From the NCBI GenBank assembly GCA_023259315.1, contig JAHFQL010000003.1:1-27743 (forward strand): DNA of 27,743 nt. The letters run 5' to 3'. This document shows, in pieces, positions 15,115 to 22,907 of the stretch (positions are counted from its first letter, which is position 1; each line of letters begins with the position of its first letter). Origin of the DNA: Candidatus Woesearchaeota archaeon (GTDB taxonomy: Archaea; Nanoarchaeota; Nanoarchaeia; Woesearchaeales; GW2011-AR4). Below the pieces are notes generated by a model. It ran no database searches. It worked only from the letters and a program-made list of their open reading frames with translations, and was not told the DNA's origin. The translations under genes were made by a program, and so were the position numbers.

Positions 15115-16188
15115 ATGATTCCTATCTCAAAGCCTTTATTGGGTAACGAAGAAGAGGCACTTGTACTTGAAGTTTTAAGATCCGGCAAGCTTGTGCAAGG
15201 CCAGAAAGTGGAAGAATTTGAGAAAAAATTTGCAGAATTTATAGGAACAAAATACGCAATTGCAACTAATTCTGGGACAAGCGCTTTGCACACGGCCTTG
15301 CTGGCCTGCGGCATAGGGAAAAATGATGAGGTTATTACTACCCCCTTTACATTTATTGCGTCTGCCAACTCAATCGTGTTTTGCAATGCAAAGGCGGTTT
15401 TTGCAGATATTGATGAAAACACCTTTAATATAGATGCAAATCAAATTGAAAGCAAGATAACCAAGAAAACAAAGGCCATAATGCCCGTGCATCTTTATGG
15501 CAACCCCTGCGACATGAAGTCTATACAGGAAATTACAAGTAAACATAATCTAGTGATTGTGGAAGATGCCTGCCAAGCCCATGGAGCGGAATTTGATGGC
15601 AAGAAAGTGGGATCATTCGGAACAGGGTGCTTTAGTTTTTATCCTTCCAAGAATATGACCACAGGCGAAGGCGGGATGATAACTACCAATGACGCGGAGA
15701 TAGCGGAAAAATGCAGACTCCTAAGAAACCAAGGCCAAAAAGTCAGGTATTATCATGAAATTATGGGATATAACTACAGAATGACAGACATTGCTGCAGC
15801 CATAGGCATAGCCCAGATCAAAAAATTGGAAAATTTCAATAAAAGAAGAATAGAAAATGCACAATACCTAACAAAAAAACTTTCAAAACTAAGATGGCTT
15901 GTAACACCAAGAGCAAATGAAAGATGCAAGCATGTTTTCAATCAGTATACCATTAGGATTACAGGCAAAAAAAGGGAAGACGTGACAAAAATTCTCGAGC
16001 AGAAAGGCATACAAACATCTATCTACTACCCAGTTCCTGTCACAATGCAAAAGACCTATGCTGAATTGAAAGCAGAAATGCCATTAAGCAATAGAATTGC
16101 AAGGGAGGTGCTTTCTTTGCCGGTGCATCCCAGCTTATCAAAGGAAGAGCTTGACCATATAATTGAATCTTTGGAGAATCTTAGATGA
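15115..16188 (+). CDS. wbpE: DegT-family UDP-sugar 3-aminotransferase, WbpE/WlbC-like
   Basis: Predicted to transaminate UDP-2-acetamido-3-keto-glucuronate using PLP and glutamate, the step between the WbpB- and WbpD-like enzymes. 357 residues from Met 15115, giving the standard M-I-P-I-S-K-P opening; ATG 15103 would add four residues but lies too near the TATA box. Marks are T-N-S-G-T-S-A-L-H near residue 55, E-D-A-C-Q-A-H-G-A near 150 (PLP-binding Asp) and the Schiff-base lysine in F-Y-P-S-K-N, residue 179, followed by G-E-G-G-M. Its stop overlaps the oxidoreductase start by four bases. Family is certain; the substrate rests on the neighbours. Confidence 0.88.
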   Translation: MIPISKPLLGNEEEALVLEVLRSGKLVQGQKVEEFEKKFAEFIGTKYAIATNSGTSALHTALLACGIGKNDEVITTPFTFIASANSIVFCNAKAVFADIDENTFNIDANQIESKITKKTKAIMPVHLYGNPCDMKSIQEITSKHNLVIVEDACQAHGAEFDGKKVGSFGTGCFSFYPSKNMTTGEGGMITTNDAEIAEKCRLLRNQGQKVRYYHEIMGYNYRMTDIAAAIGIAQIKKLENFNKRRIENAQYLTKKLSKLRWLVTPRANERCKHVFNQYTIRITGKKREDVTKILEQKGIQTSIYYPVPVTMQKTYAELKAEMPLSNRIAREVLSLPVHPSLSKEELDHIIESLENLR

Positions 16189-17156
16189 ATACGGCAGTAA
16201 TTGGCGTTGGAAATATGGGAAGAAATCATGCCAGAGTTTTTTCCCAGATATCCAATCTTGTAGCTGTGGCTGATATCAACAAAAATAGGGCACACGAAAT
16301 TGCCAAATTGCACAATTGCAATTACTATTCAAATTATAATGATATGTTAGAGAAGGAGAAAATAGACGCAGTTTCCATAGTTGTACCGACCCCCCTGCAT
16401 AAAGAAGTTACAACTGACGTGATGAAAAAAGGAGTTAACGCTATCCTTGAAAAGCCAATTGCAAGTAATTTAAATGATGCCATGGAAATATTCAAAGTCG
16501 TTAAAAAAAGCAAGTTTAAATTTACAGTGGGCCATGTCGAGAGGTTTAATCCTGCGGTAATTAAGTTTAAAGAAATATTGGACAGGGGCGATTTAGGGGA
16601 GATATTGGGCATAACTGCAAGAAGGGTTGGCGGCGCTGGCAGCCCCGTCACATACGAGAATATTATGGTTGATTTGGCTATTCACGACATTGACATAATA
16701 AATTATTTGCTGAATAAGAAAAAACCGGACGAAGCCCTGTGCTTTATGGGCAAATCAACTATAAATAATACAGAAGACTATGCAGATATAATTTTGAGAT
16801 ACGGAGTTACAAATGCACTTGTTCAGGTAAACTGGATTACTCCAATAAAAATAAGGGTACTAAGCATTAATGGCTCCAAGGCGTATGTTGAATTGAACTA
16901 CATAACCCAAGATTTGAGACTTTATAAGATGGATTTCATAAAAGAATATGATAATTTTGGGAAATTCGTATTGAAATACAGCAAGGCAGAAGAGCAAGAC
17001 ATTGCTATCGAAAAAGATGAACCCCTGAAGCTGGAGTTGAAGTCATTCTTGGATTGCATAAGGAATGACACAAGACCGATGATAACAATTGAAGAATCGT
17101 TATCTGCACTTGAAACTGCGCTGAAGCTTTTTAAAAGAGACAGGATAACTAGGTGA
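16185..17156 (+). CDS. wbpB: Gfo/Idh/MocA oxidoreductase, WbpB/WlbA-like UDP-sugar 3-dehydrogenase
   Basis: A 323-residue NAD(P)-dependent oxidoreductase expected to oxidise C3 of UDP-GlcNAcA, giving the keto sugar used by the WbpE-like aminotransferase. The N-terminal Rossmann loop G-V-G-N-M-G is at 7-12, E-K-P at 89-91, G-H-V-E-R-F-N-P at 116-123 and the C-terminal catalytic stretch D-L-A-I-H-D-I-D with His167. ATGA and GTGA overlaps bind it to both neighbours in one operon. WbpB proteins of known function recycle tightly bound NAD with 2-oxoglutarate; this cannot be judged here. Confidence 0.87.
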   Translation: MNTAVIGVGNMGRNHARVFSQISNLVAVADINKNRAHEIAKLHNCNYYSNYNDMLEKEKIDAVSIVVPTPLHKEVTTDVMKKGVNAILEKPIASNLNDAMEIFKVVKKSKFKFTVGHVERFNPAVIKFKEILDRGDLGEILGITARRVGGAGSPVTYENIMVDLAIHDIDIINYLLNKKKPDEALCFMGKSTINNTEDYADIILRYGVTNALVQVNWITPIKIRVLSINGSKAYVELNYITQDLRLYKMDFIKEYDNFGKFVLKYSKAEEQDIAIEKDEPLKLELKSFLDCIRNDTRPMITIEESLSALETALKLFKRDRITR

Positions 17157-18259
17157 CAGGAATGCTTAAAATAGTAACGATTTTTGGCACTAGACCAGAG
17201 ATTCTAAAACTATCATCACTTATGCCATTATTGGATAAAGAGTTTAATCACATTTTAGTGCATACAAATCAGCATTATTCATATAACATGGACAGGGTTT
17301 TCTTCAAGGAACTCAATTTGCGCAATCCAGACTATAATTTAAATGTAGGCTCTGGCACGCAGGCAGAGCAAACCGCAAAGATGATGATGGGCATAGAGAA
17401 AGTTCTACTGAAAGAAAAGCCAGATGTTATCATAGTTTATTCTGATCCGAATACTCCACTGGCCGGCGCTTTAGCAGCTTCAAAGCTTAACATACCATTA
17501 GTACACCTTGAAGCTGGCACAAGAAGTTTCAACAAGAAGATGCCAGAAGAGATAAACAGGATTGTTGCAGACCATTGCGCGGATTTGCTTGTGGTTCCGG
17601 ACAACGTATCTTACAATAATCTGATTAAGGAAGGTATTCCTAAGGAGAAAATATACCTGGTTTCTGATCCAATCATAAATGTGGCGTTAAGGGCGCGAGA
17701 ATTGGGCAAAAATTGCACTATCCTCAACGATTTGGAATTGAAAAAAAATAAATATGTCTTGGTTACAATACACAGGGCGGAAAACACAAATGATCTAAGA
17801 ATTTTAAAAGGGATATTGGCGTCTATAAATGAAATCTCAAAATCAATTATGATTGTTTTTCCCATGCATCCAAGAACTCAAAAAATTATAAGAGAAAAAA
17901 AAATAGAACTAAACAAAAATATCATGGTTATTGAGCCGCAAAGCTACTTAAATTTCATCAAACTAATTGATAACTCTTTATTTGTAATGACTGATTCTGG
18001 CGGAGTACAAAAAGAATCAGCCGCATTGAATGTGCCATGCTTGGTTGTCAGGACTGAAACAGAATGGACTTACCTGACAGACGCTGGTAAAACAATCTTA
18101 GTCGGTATAGGCCCAAACAATATAGTATCAAAAGCTAAGGACTTGTTAGTTAATAGATTTAAGATTGCAGAAATCAAAAATATAAAGGTCGATTTAGGCG
18201 GTAATTTTGAGAAAGTTGTCATCAAAATTTTAAAACAAAAATTTGGTAAAGGAAGATGA
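17153..18259 (+). CDS. wbpI: UDP-HexNAc 2-epimerase, WecB/WbpI-like
   Basis: 368 residues of the non-hydrolysing UDP-GlcNAc 2-epimerase family (GT-B fold). F-G-T-R-P-E at 11-16, H-L-E-A-G-T-R-S at 118-125, M-P-E-E-x-N-R at 130-136, D-H-C-A-D at 140-144, I-H-R-A-E-N and T-D-S-G-G-V-Q-K-E-S are all in place. Next to WbpB- and WbpE-like genes, the likely reaction is UDP-GlcNAc3NAcA to UDP-ManNAc3NAcA (WbpI). Plain UDP-GlcNAc to UDP-ManNAc (WecB) is the alternative. The start is GTG 17153 (GTGA overlap) or ATG 17162. It overlaps the next gene by four bases. Confidence 0.87.
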   Translation: MTGMLKIVTIFGTRPEILKLSSLMPLLDKEFNHILVHTNQHYSYNMDRVFFKELNLRNPDYNLNVGSGTQAEQTAKMMMGIEKVLLKEKPDVIIVYSDPNTPLAGALAASKLNIPLVHLEAGTRSFNKKMPEEINRIVADHCADLLVVPDNVSYNNLIKEGIPKEKIYLVSDPIINVALRARELGKNCTILNDLELKKNKYVLVTIHRAENTNDLRILKGILASINEISKSIMIVFPMHPRTQKIIREKKIELNKNIMVIEPQSYLNFIKLIDNSLFVMTDSGGVQKESAALNVPCLVVRTETEWTYLTDAGKTILVGIGPNNIVSKAKDLLVNRFKIAEIKNIKVDLGGNFEKVVIKILKQKFGKGR

Positions 18260-18975
18260 AACTTTCAATTATCGTGCCCTGCTATGATGAGGAAGAGACT
18301 ATGCCTCATTTGTCTGAAATACTTAAAAATATTCTTCAAGAGTTAAGAAAAAAATACGAGATTGAACTTATTTTCGTCGATGATGGGAGCACAGATAACA
18401 CACTCAAGCTCCTAAAAAAATTTTTCAGCAATTATAGATTTGCGAAGATTGCACAGCACAAAACCAATAGGGGCATTGGCGCAGCATTCAGGACTGGAAT
18501 TAAAAATTCGACCGGTGATATTATATTCCAGTTTGATGCAGACTGTACATATCCTGCCAAAGACATCCTAAATATGATTAGCTACCTTAAGGATTATGAC
18601 ATAGTTACTGCATCCCCCTACCATCCAAACGGTAAGGTCGAAGGTGTTCAAAAATACAGGCTGCTGTTAAGCAAATCGGCATCCTCTATATATAAGATAT
18701 TGTCGGGCTCAGGCATACACACGTACACTTCTTCTTTCAGGGCCTACAAAGCTGATGTCATAAAGAACATAAAATTCAAATCCGACGGATTTGTATGCTT
18801 TGCAGAAGTAATGATTCTGGCACTTATGAAAAATTATAAAGTTAAAGAATACCCTTCTGTTTTAAGCAAAAGGAAATTTGGCCAGTCTAAAATGAAAACA
18901 TTGAAAGTAATTTTTGAACATACGAGACTGATGGGAAGGATTTTATGGATAAAGATTAAACATGCGTTTGGATAA
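18256..18975 (+). CDS. family 2 glycosyltransferase, polyprenyl-phosphate sugar transferase-like
   Basis: 239 residues of a GT-A glycosyltransferase of the Dpm1/ArnC type without C-terminal membrane helices. P-C-Y-D-E-E at 8-13, V-D-D-G-S-T-D-N-T at 41-49, N-R-G-I-G-A-A-F-R-T-G at 71-81 and F-D-A-D at 93-96 are typical. It probably loads the amino sugar made by the preceding enzymes, or a hexose, onto dolichyl or another polyprenyl phosphate. The ATG overlaps the epimerase stop (ATGA). The next gene, a PMT/ArnT-like GT-C, is the class of enzyme that uses such lipid-phosphate donors. Confidence 0.85.
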   Translation: MKLSIIVPCYDEEETMPHLSEILKNILQELRKKYEIELIFVDDGSTDNTLKLLKKFFSNYRFAKIAQHKTNRGIGAAFRTGIKNSTGDIIFQFDADCTYPAKDILNMISYLKDYDIVTASPYHPNGKVEGVQKYRLLLSKSASSIYKILSGSGIHTYTSSFRAYKADVIKNIKFKSDGFVCFAEVMILALMKNYKVKEYPSVLSKRKFGQSKMKTLKVIFEHTRLMGRILWIKIKHAFG

Positions 18976-20512
18976 CATGAATAAGAAGACTGTTTTGATA
19001 TTAGTCACTATACTGCTGATAGCATCTTTGCTTCGCTTTTACGGCCTTGATAAAGAGAGTTTATGGCTTGACGAAGGCACTACAGCACTTTCTATGAAAT
19101 ATCATGGTCCTTATGAAACTTTAAAGATATTTTTTTTATACGGACAGATACTGCCAGAATTTTATACAAACAAGCCTGACCTTCCTACAGCCAATGCGGA
19201 CTTGCCAGTTTATTATTTCTTCCTGGCTGTATGGACTAAGTTTTTTGGAACAAGCGCCGTATCTTTACGCGCATTTTCCGCACTTTTTGGCTCATTATCA
19301 ATTTTGCTGATATTTCTTATAGCAAAGGAGATTTTCAATGATAAAGTAGCGTTAGTGTCTTCCCTAATAGCATCCTTGAACTTGACGCTTATAGAATACT
19401 CCCAGGAAGCCAGAAATTATAGCTTTCTTCTCTTTTTTTCTTTGCTATCGATTTATTATTTTGTAATGTTTCTAAAAAGCAACAAAAACAAATACCTTGC
19501 GTTATTCATAATTTTTACAATTGTGGCAGTTTACACGCACTTCCTTTTTGTATTCCTGGTATTTTTTCAGGCGCTGTATATCTATTCAAAAGAAGCAATC
19601 AACATTTTCAAAAATAAAAAGTTAAGGCTGAGCAAATTATCACTGTATTATATTATAATACCATTTTCATACCTGCCATTGATTGCAAGAATCTTGCGCC
19701 AGAAACTTTCAACAGTGCCACATTTTGGGGAGATAAGCGTTCAAAACCTTTTGAAGCTGGCCATAAGATTTAACAGCTGGCTTTACCCATCAAATCACCT
19801 TCGAGACCTTATTTATCAAAAAAATTTTATGGTATTCTCGTCAATCGATATTTTGCTTGTTTGTTCTGTTATATTGACTGCCTTGATCCTAATAGTATTT
19901 GCGCTGAGGTATACATTTTCATCGATGAAAAAAATTAAGAAAAAATACACATTTGATGACCCATTTGTCATTCTCTGGTTAATAGTGCCTGTGACATTGC
20001 CGTTTTTTATGACTTTATTACGGCCGACAATTAGGGTGTTTGGGCAAATAAATTATTTAATATATACTCTTCCGGCATATTTTATAATAGTGTCCAAAGG
20101 AATTTTGGGCATAAGATGGAAATACGGTAAAATTGTCATTATTTTGTTTATACTTCTAAGCATACTGCCGATTTATGCATATTATTCAAATACAAAAAAA
20201 CAGCAATTCAGAGAGGCAGCTTTTTATCTGAAAGAAAATGTTAAAAACGATGAAGCGATATTCTTTAACATACGGAACGGCATAGTCCCATTTACTTATT
20301 ATTACGGCAAATCCGAACAGGCATTTCCGCTGCCAAATTTGTCGAGAGCAATGGAGATTTCCAAAGAGAAAAAATCTATCTGGCTTGTTTACACATTCGC
20401 GAAATATTCTGATCCTGACGGAACAATCAAAAAATATTTTGATGAAACTTACAATCTTGCAGAATCCAAGCATTTTTTTGATGTAGAATTATATCACTAT
20501 ATAAAAAATTAA
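18962..20512 (+). CDS. GT-C glycosyltransferase of the PMT/ArnT (GT39/GT83) type
   Basis: About 516 residues with a signal-anchor helix and around ten to eleven membrane helices. After the first helix comes L-D-K-E-S-L-W-L-D-E-G-T-T, with the acidic D-E pair of the first extracytoplasmic loop. S-Q-E-A-R-N-Y-S-F-L-L-F after a later helix is a strong signature of PMT_2/ArnT-like proteins. These enzymes move a sugar from a polyprenyl monophosphate to a protein, lipid or glycan on the outer face. The C-terminal soluble domain is short (about 110 residues). The frame starts at ATG 18962, overlapping the GT2 gene; ATG 18977 is equally possible. It ends 2 nt from the convergent flippase gene. Confidence 0.82.
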   Translation: MRLDNMNKKTVLILVTILLIASLLRFYGLDKESLWLDEGTTALSMKYHGPYETLKIFFLYGQILPEFYTNKPDLPTANADLPVYYFFLAVWTKFFGTSAVSLRAFSALFGSLSILLIFLIAKEIFNDKVALVSSLIASLNLTLIEYSQEARNYSFLLFFSLLSIYYFVMFLKSNKNKYLALFIIFTIVAVYTHFLFVFLVFFQALYIYSKEAINIFKNKKLRLSKLSLYYIIIPFSYLPLIARILRQKLSTVPHFGEISVQNLLKLAIRFNSWLYPSNHLRDLIYQKNFMVFSSIDILLVCSVILTALILIVFALRYTFSSMKKIKKKYTFDDPFVILWLIVPVTLPFFMTLLRPTIRVFGQINYLIYTLPAYFIIVSKGILGIRWKYGKIVIILFILLSILPIYAYYSNTKKQQFREAAFYLKENVKNDEAIFFNIRNGIVPFTYYYGKSEQAFPLPNLSRAMEISKEKKSIWLVYTFAKYSDPDGTIKKYFDETYNLAESKHFFDVELYHYIKN

Positions 20513-20514
20513 AT

Positions 20515-21939
20515 TTATTTCAGAATAATGGATTTTGCTATATCAAATTCCTGTTTCCCTATGCCTTTTATTAAAAATAGCACAATAAAATAAAATACAA
20601 TGCTGAGCGGAATTAAAAACAAATAGTTCATTTTCATAAGATAGAATATGAAAATGCCCATCAATGAAGTGGCAATTATTGGTTTGTAAATCATTTTTAA
20701 TAAATTTATGCGGAACCCGTTCTTGGAGGTAAAGTAAAAGAGCAACATGAAGTTAAACATCTCCGTAATTACTGTTGCAGCCGCAGCGCCTTTGTAGCTG
20801 TATAATGGAATTAACATGAAATTTAATATTATGTTTAATGCGGCAGAAAGCCCTGTGCTTATTGTAAACAATTTCTGCTTGTCTATGGAATTAAGAAGAT
20901 ACCCCATAAGATAATTTACGAACATGAACACCAATGCCCACACCAAAATCTGAAGAGCCAAGATTGAATTGGCAAATTCCTTGCTGTATATTGCAAGAAT
21001 AATTTTGCCAGCCAATAAGGTTATTCCAAGCCCCAATGGCAATGCTAAACATGAAAGATAATAAAATGACTTTTCATAAAGTATTTGGAGAGTTTTATTG
21101 CTTTTCCTGAAAAGCTTTGACATGACAGGAAAAACCGCTATTATAACCACAAAAGGCACAAATGAGAGAGCATCTATAATCTTATAAGATGCATTATACC
21201 ATCCAGTTGCTGCATAATCAGCCATAAAAGACAACATTACCGTGTCTATCTTAAAATAGATGGTGATAAATATTGTGGTAAACCAGAACGGGAAAGAATT
21301 TTTCAGGAAATCCTTTGCAAAATTAATATTGAATGACGGCACTAATTTCACAATTTTTTTTGAAACCAAAGTATAAAGCAGAAGCCAGCTCGAGGCGTTT
21401 GAAATGACCAAAACAACGAGCAGCGCAATCAATCCATATCCCCTGTATAAGATAAAAACTCCCAACACAAAAGCAATAATTCTCTCACTCATAACATACC
21501 ATGACTGATAATTTTGTATTTCATAAGCGTTGACCACAGCCCTGAACGGGTAAGCTATGTAATACATGAACATTGCAAGCCCTGCAAGAACAACGCCTAT
21601 CTTTATTTCAATAGGCTGATTGGTGAAGAATATTATTACGGCTGGAAGCAAAATTGAAATTATCCCAACAGCAAGCTTTATTACGAATACTTTTCCCAGA
21701 TAGTCTTTGGTTAAAGAATAATCTCTGGAGACTTCCCTTGTCATGTAAACAGTAGTTCCCAAATCAGAGAGCACTGAAAATATCCCAATAAAGGCAAAAA
21801 CAAAAGAGTACTTTCCAAGCCCCGTGTCCCCGAGGCGGCTAGCTATCAGTATGACAAGAAAAAAAGACAGCAGCCTGCTGATTACTTCTCCAACAATCAA
21901 TACGCCGGTATTCTTGGCAATCAATCTGGCAGTCGACAT
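20515..21939 (-). CDS. Wzx-type polysaccharide / lipid-linked oligosaccharide flippase
   Basis: A MOP-superfamily flippase of 474 residues with about twelve to fourteen membrane helices, expected to turn a lipid-linked glycan across the membrane. The N-terminal run I-A-K-N-T-G-V-L-I-V-G-E-V-I-S-R-L and A-S-R-L-G-D-T-G-L-G-K-Y-S-F are typical of Wzx. The open frame reaches ATG 21978, but ATG 21939 gives the usual family start (M-S-T-A-R-L-I-A-K-N) and lies about 48 nt downstream of a TATA box, so it is preferred. It is the only minus-strand gene on the right side of the glycan island and is transcribed alone. Confidence 0.88.
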   Translation of the reverse strand: MSTARLIAKNTGVLIVGEVISRLLSFFLVILIASRLGDTGLGKYSFVFAFIGIFSVLSDLGTTVYMTREVSRDYSLTKDYLGKVFVIKLAVGIISILLPAVIIFFTNQPIEIKIGVVLAGLAMFMYYIAYPFRAVVNAYEIQNYQSWYVMSERIIAFVLGVFILYRGYGLIALLVVLVISNASSWLLLYTLVSKKIVKLVPSFNINFAKDFLKNSFPFWFTTIFITIYFKIDTVMLSFMADYAATGWYNASYKIIDALSFVPFVVIIAVFPVMSKLFRKSNKTLQILYEKSFYYLSCLALPLGLGITLLAGKIILAIYSKEFANSILALQILVWALVFMFVNYLMGYLLNSIDKQKLFTISTGLSAALNIILNFMLIPLYSYKGAAAATVITEMFNFMLLFYFTSKNGFRINLLKMIYKPIIATSLMGIFIFYLMKMNYLFLIPLSIVFYFIVLFLIKGIGKQEFDIAKSIILK

Positions 21940-21982
21940 ATTACTTAAAAGTGGTAGTTCATACCCATAAAAATTCAATTTG

Positions 21983-21994
21983 ATTATAAATAAC
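21983..21994 (-). promoter_or_regulatory. TATA box of the flippase gene
   Basis: On the minus strand GTTATTTATAAT is centred near 21988. Transcription would start near 21962, leaving a leader of about 20 nt before ATG 21939 and excluding ATG 21978. Confidence 0.4.
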
Positions 21995-22042
21995 TTTCCT
22001 TAATACTAGCCACTTGGAAACCCTTAAATCTGTCGTGAATAA

Positions 22043-22070
22043 CGGTCACTCTTACTAAAGGAGGTGACCG
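22043..22070 (+). promoter_or_regulatory. hairpin covering the transposase Shine-Dalgarno sequence
   Basis: CGGTCAC (22043-22049) pairs with GTGACCG (22064-22070). The strong Shine-Dalgarno run AAAGGAGGTGA (22057-22067) lies partly in the loop and partly in the 3' arm, four to seven bases before ATG 22074. Such a fold would limit translation of the transposase. Confidence 0.5.
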
Positions 22071-22073
22071 ACG

Positions 22074-22712
22074 ATGAGTAAACATCGAAAAAATTCACGA
22101 CGTAAGAAGTATATAAACAGGACATTAATAAAATTTGCCAAAGTGCTATTTCTTTTGTTTGAAATCATAGGATTTCCAAAGTATTTTAGCAAGTTTAGTA
22201 ATAAAATATTCAACAATTGGCAGTTGTTTGCCCTTCTTATAATAAGGGCAAAGACAAAACAGTCTCCAGAGGATTTGGTTGAACAGTTTTTGCCGGGCAA
22301 TGAGGGCTTGCTTAATGCTTTAGCATTAGCAAAAATACCGACGGCAAGTGCGCTTAGAAAGTTCGCAAGAGGATTGAAAGCAAGATGGGGGCATACAGCG
22401 TTAGCTGGATGCGCTGCATTAGCAGGCCTTAATGATGTCTGTTCTGGCATAGACGGGACAGGTCACAGCAAACTGAAAGGAAGCAAACACTATTACAGAA
22501 GAAGCAAGAAAGAAACTGTTTGGAGTGTTGTCAAGCAAAAAATGGGAGATGCTGTTACATCACTTAAATTTCATATGCAGAAAATAGAGCTTCTTTGTAG
22601 ATATCTTGCTTTTCTAAACTCCTTGTTAAGCAACTTGGACAATGTCCTTAAACCCATAGATAACCTTGCAACTCTCGGCACTTCTACGCCATTGGCTAAT
22701 AAATATTTTTGA
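22074..22712 (+). pseudogene. internally deleted DDE transposase
   Basis: An intact-looking ORF of 212 codons that is a collapsed transposase. Residues 1-143 match the N-terminal half of an IS5/ISNCY-like DDE enzyme: a basic start, helices, I-P-T-A-S-A-L-R-K-F-A, then the first catalytic Asp127 in G-I-D-G-T-G-H-S. Residues 145-180 (K-E-T-V-W-S-V-V-K-Q-K-M-G-D-A to C-R-Y-L-A-F) match the end of the DDE domain, with Glu147 the likely last catalytic residue. The middle, with the second Asp and normally over 100 residues, is missing, joined in frame. From about 22613 on the frame reads antisense integrase sequence, so the true 3' end is also lost. It keeps a very strong Shine-Dalgarno site. Catalysis is not expected. 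Confidence 0.72.
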
Positions 22713-22819
22713 TACCTGATTATGTCTTCCTTGTCTCTTTTGCTTAAATCAGCTCTTTGTAATCGCTTCAATTCGCTTTCCAAGACATTTTCATTCTTAT
22801 ATATGTTTAGCTTCTCCAT
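22607..22819 (-). pseudogene. tyrosine recombinase (integrase), N-terminal stub
   Basis: On the minus strand ATG 22819 starts M-E-K-L-N-I-Y-K, and about 71 residues follow with the pattern of the SAM-like core-binding domain of archaeal XerC/D-type integrases: E-L-K-R-L-Q-R-A-D-L-S-K-R-D-K-E-D-I-I-R-Y, then L-L-A-N-G-V and L-R-T-L-S-K-L-L-N-K. The catalytic domain is absent: sequence past about 22607 is the transposase end read in antisense. A GTG six bases upstream also opens the frame, but a TATA box 26 nt before the ATG favours 22819. It begins 88 nt from the 3' end of the tRNA-Gly gene, the usual place for an integrase beside its attachment site. Confidence 0.65.
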
Positions 22820-22841
22820 AGCCACAAGATTGGCTCAAAAG

Positions 22842-22848
22842 TATATAA
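22842..22848 (-). promoter_or_regulatory. TATA box of the integrase stub
   Basis: TATATA-type element centred at 22845, 26 nt before ATG 22819 on the minus strand. Confidence 0.45.
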
Positions 22849-22852
22849 TTTT

Positions 22853-22883
22853 GTTAATACCTTGTTTGAGCTTTGGTATTAAC
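22853..22883. promoter_or_regulatory. inverted repeat upstream of the integrase promoter
   Basis: GTTAATACC (22853-22861) and GGTATTAAC (22875-22883) form a perfect 9-bp inverted repeat with a 13-nt spacer, directly upstream of the integrase TATA box and 24 nt past the tRNA end. It is placed like an operator, or like a recombinase arm or core site. The sequence does not show which. Confidence 0.45.
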
Positions 22884-22907
22884 ACAGAATTAGACCTGAT
22901 ATACGGA

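Noticed and set aside
20186..20473. Minus-strand ORF of 95 codons
   Set aside because: It lies inside the GT-C gene, has no family pattern, and its composition is that of an antisense shadow; the same holds for the other long opposite-strand frames.
22571..22606. Last residues of the integrase reading frame
   Set aside because: They are the reverse complement of the transposase C-terminal coding region, not integrase sequence.
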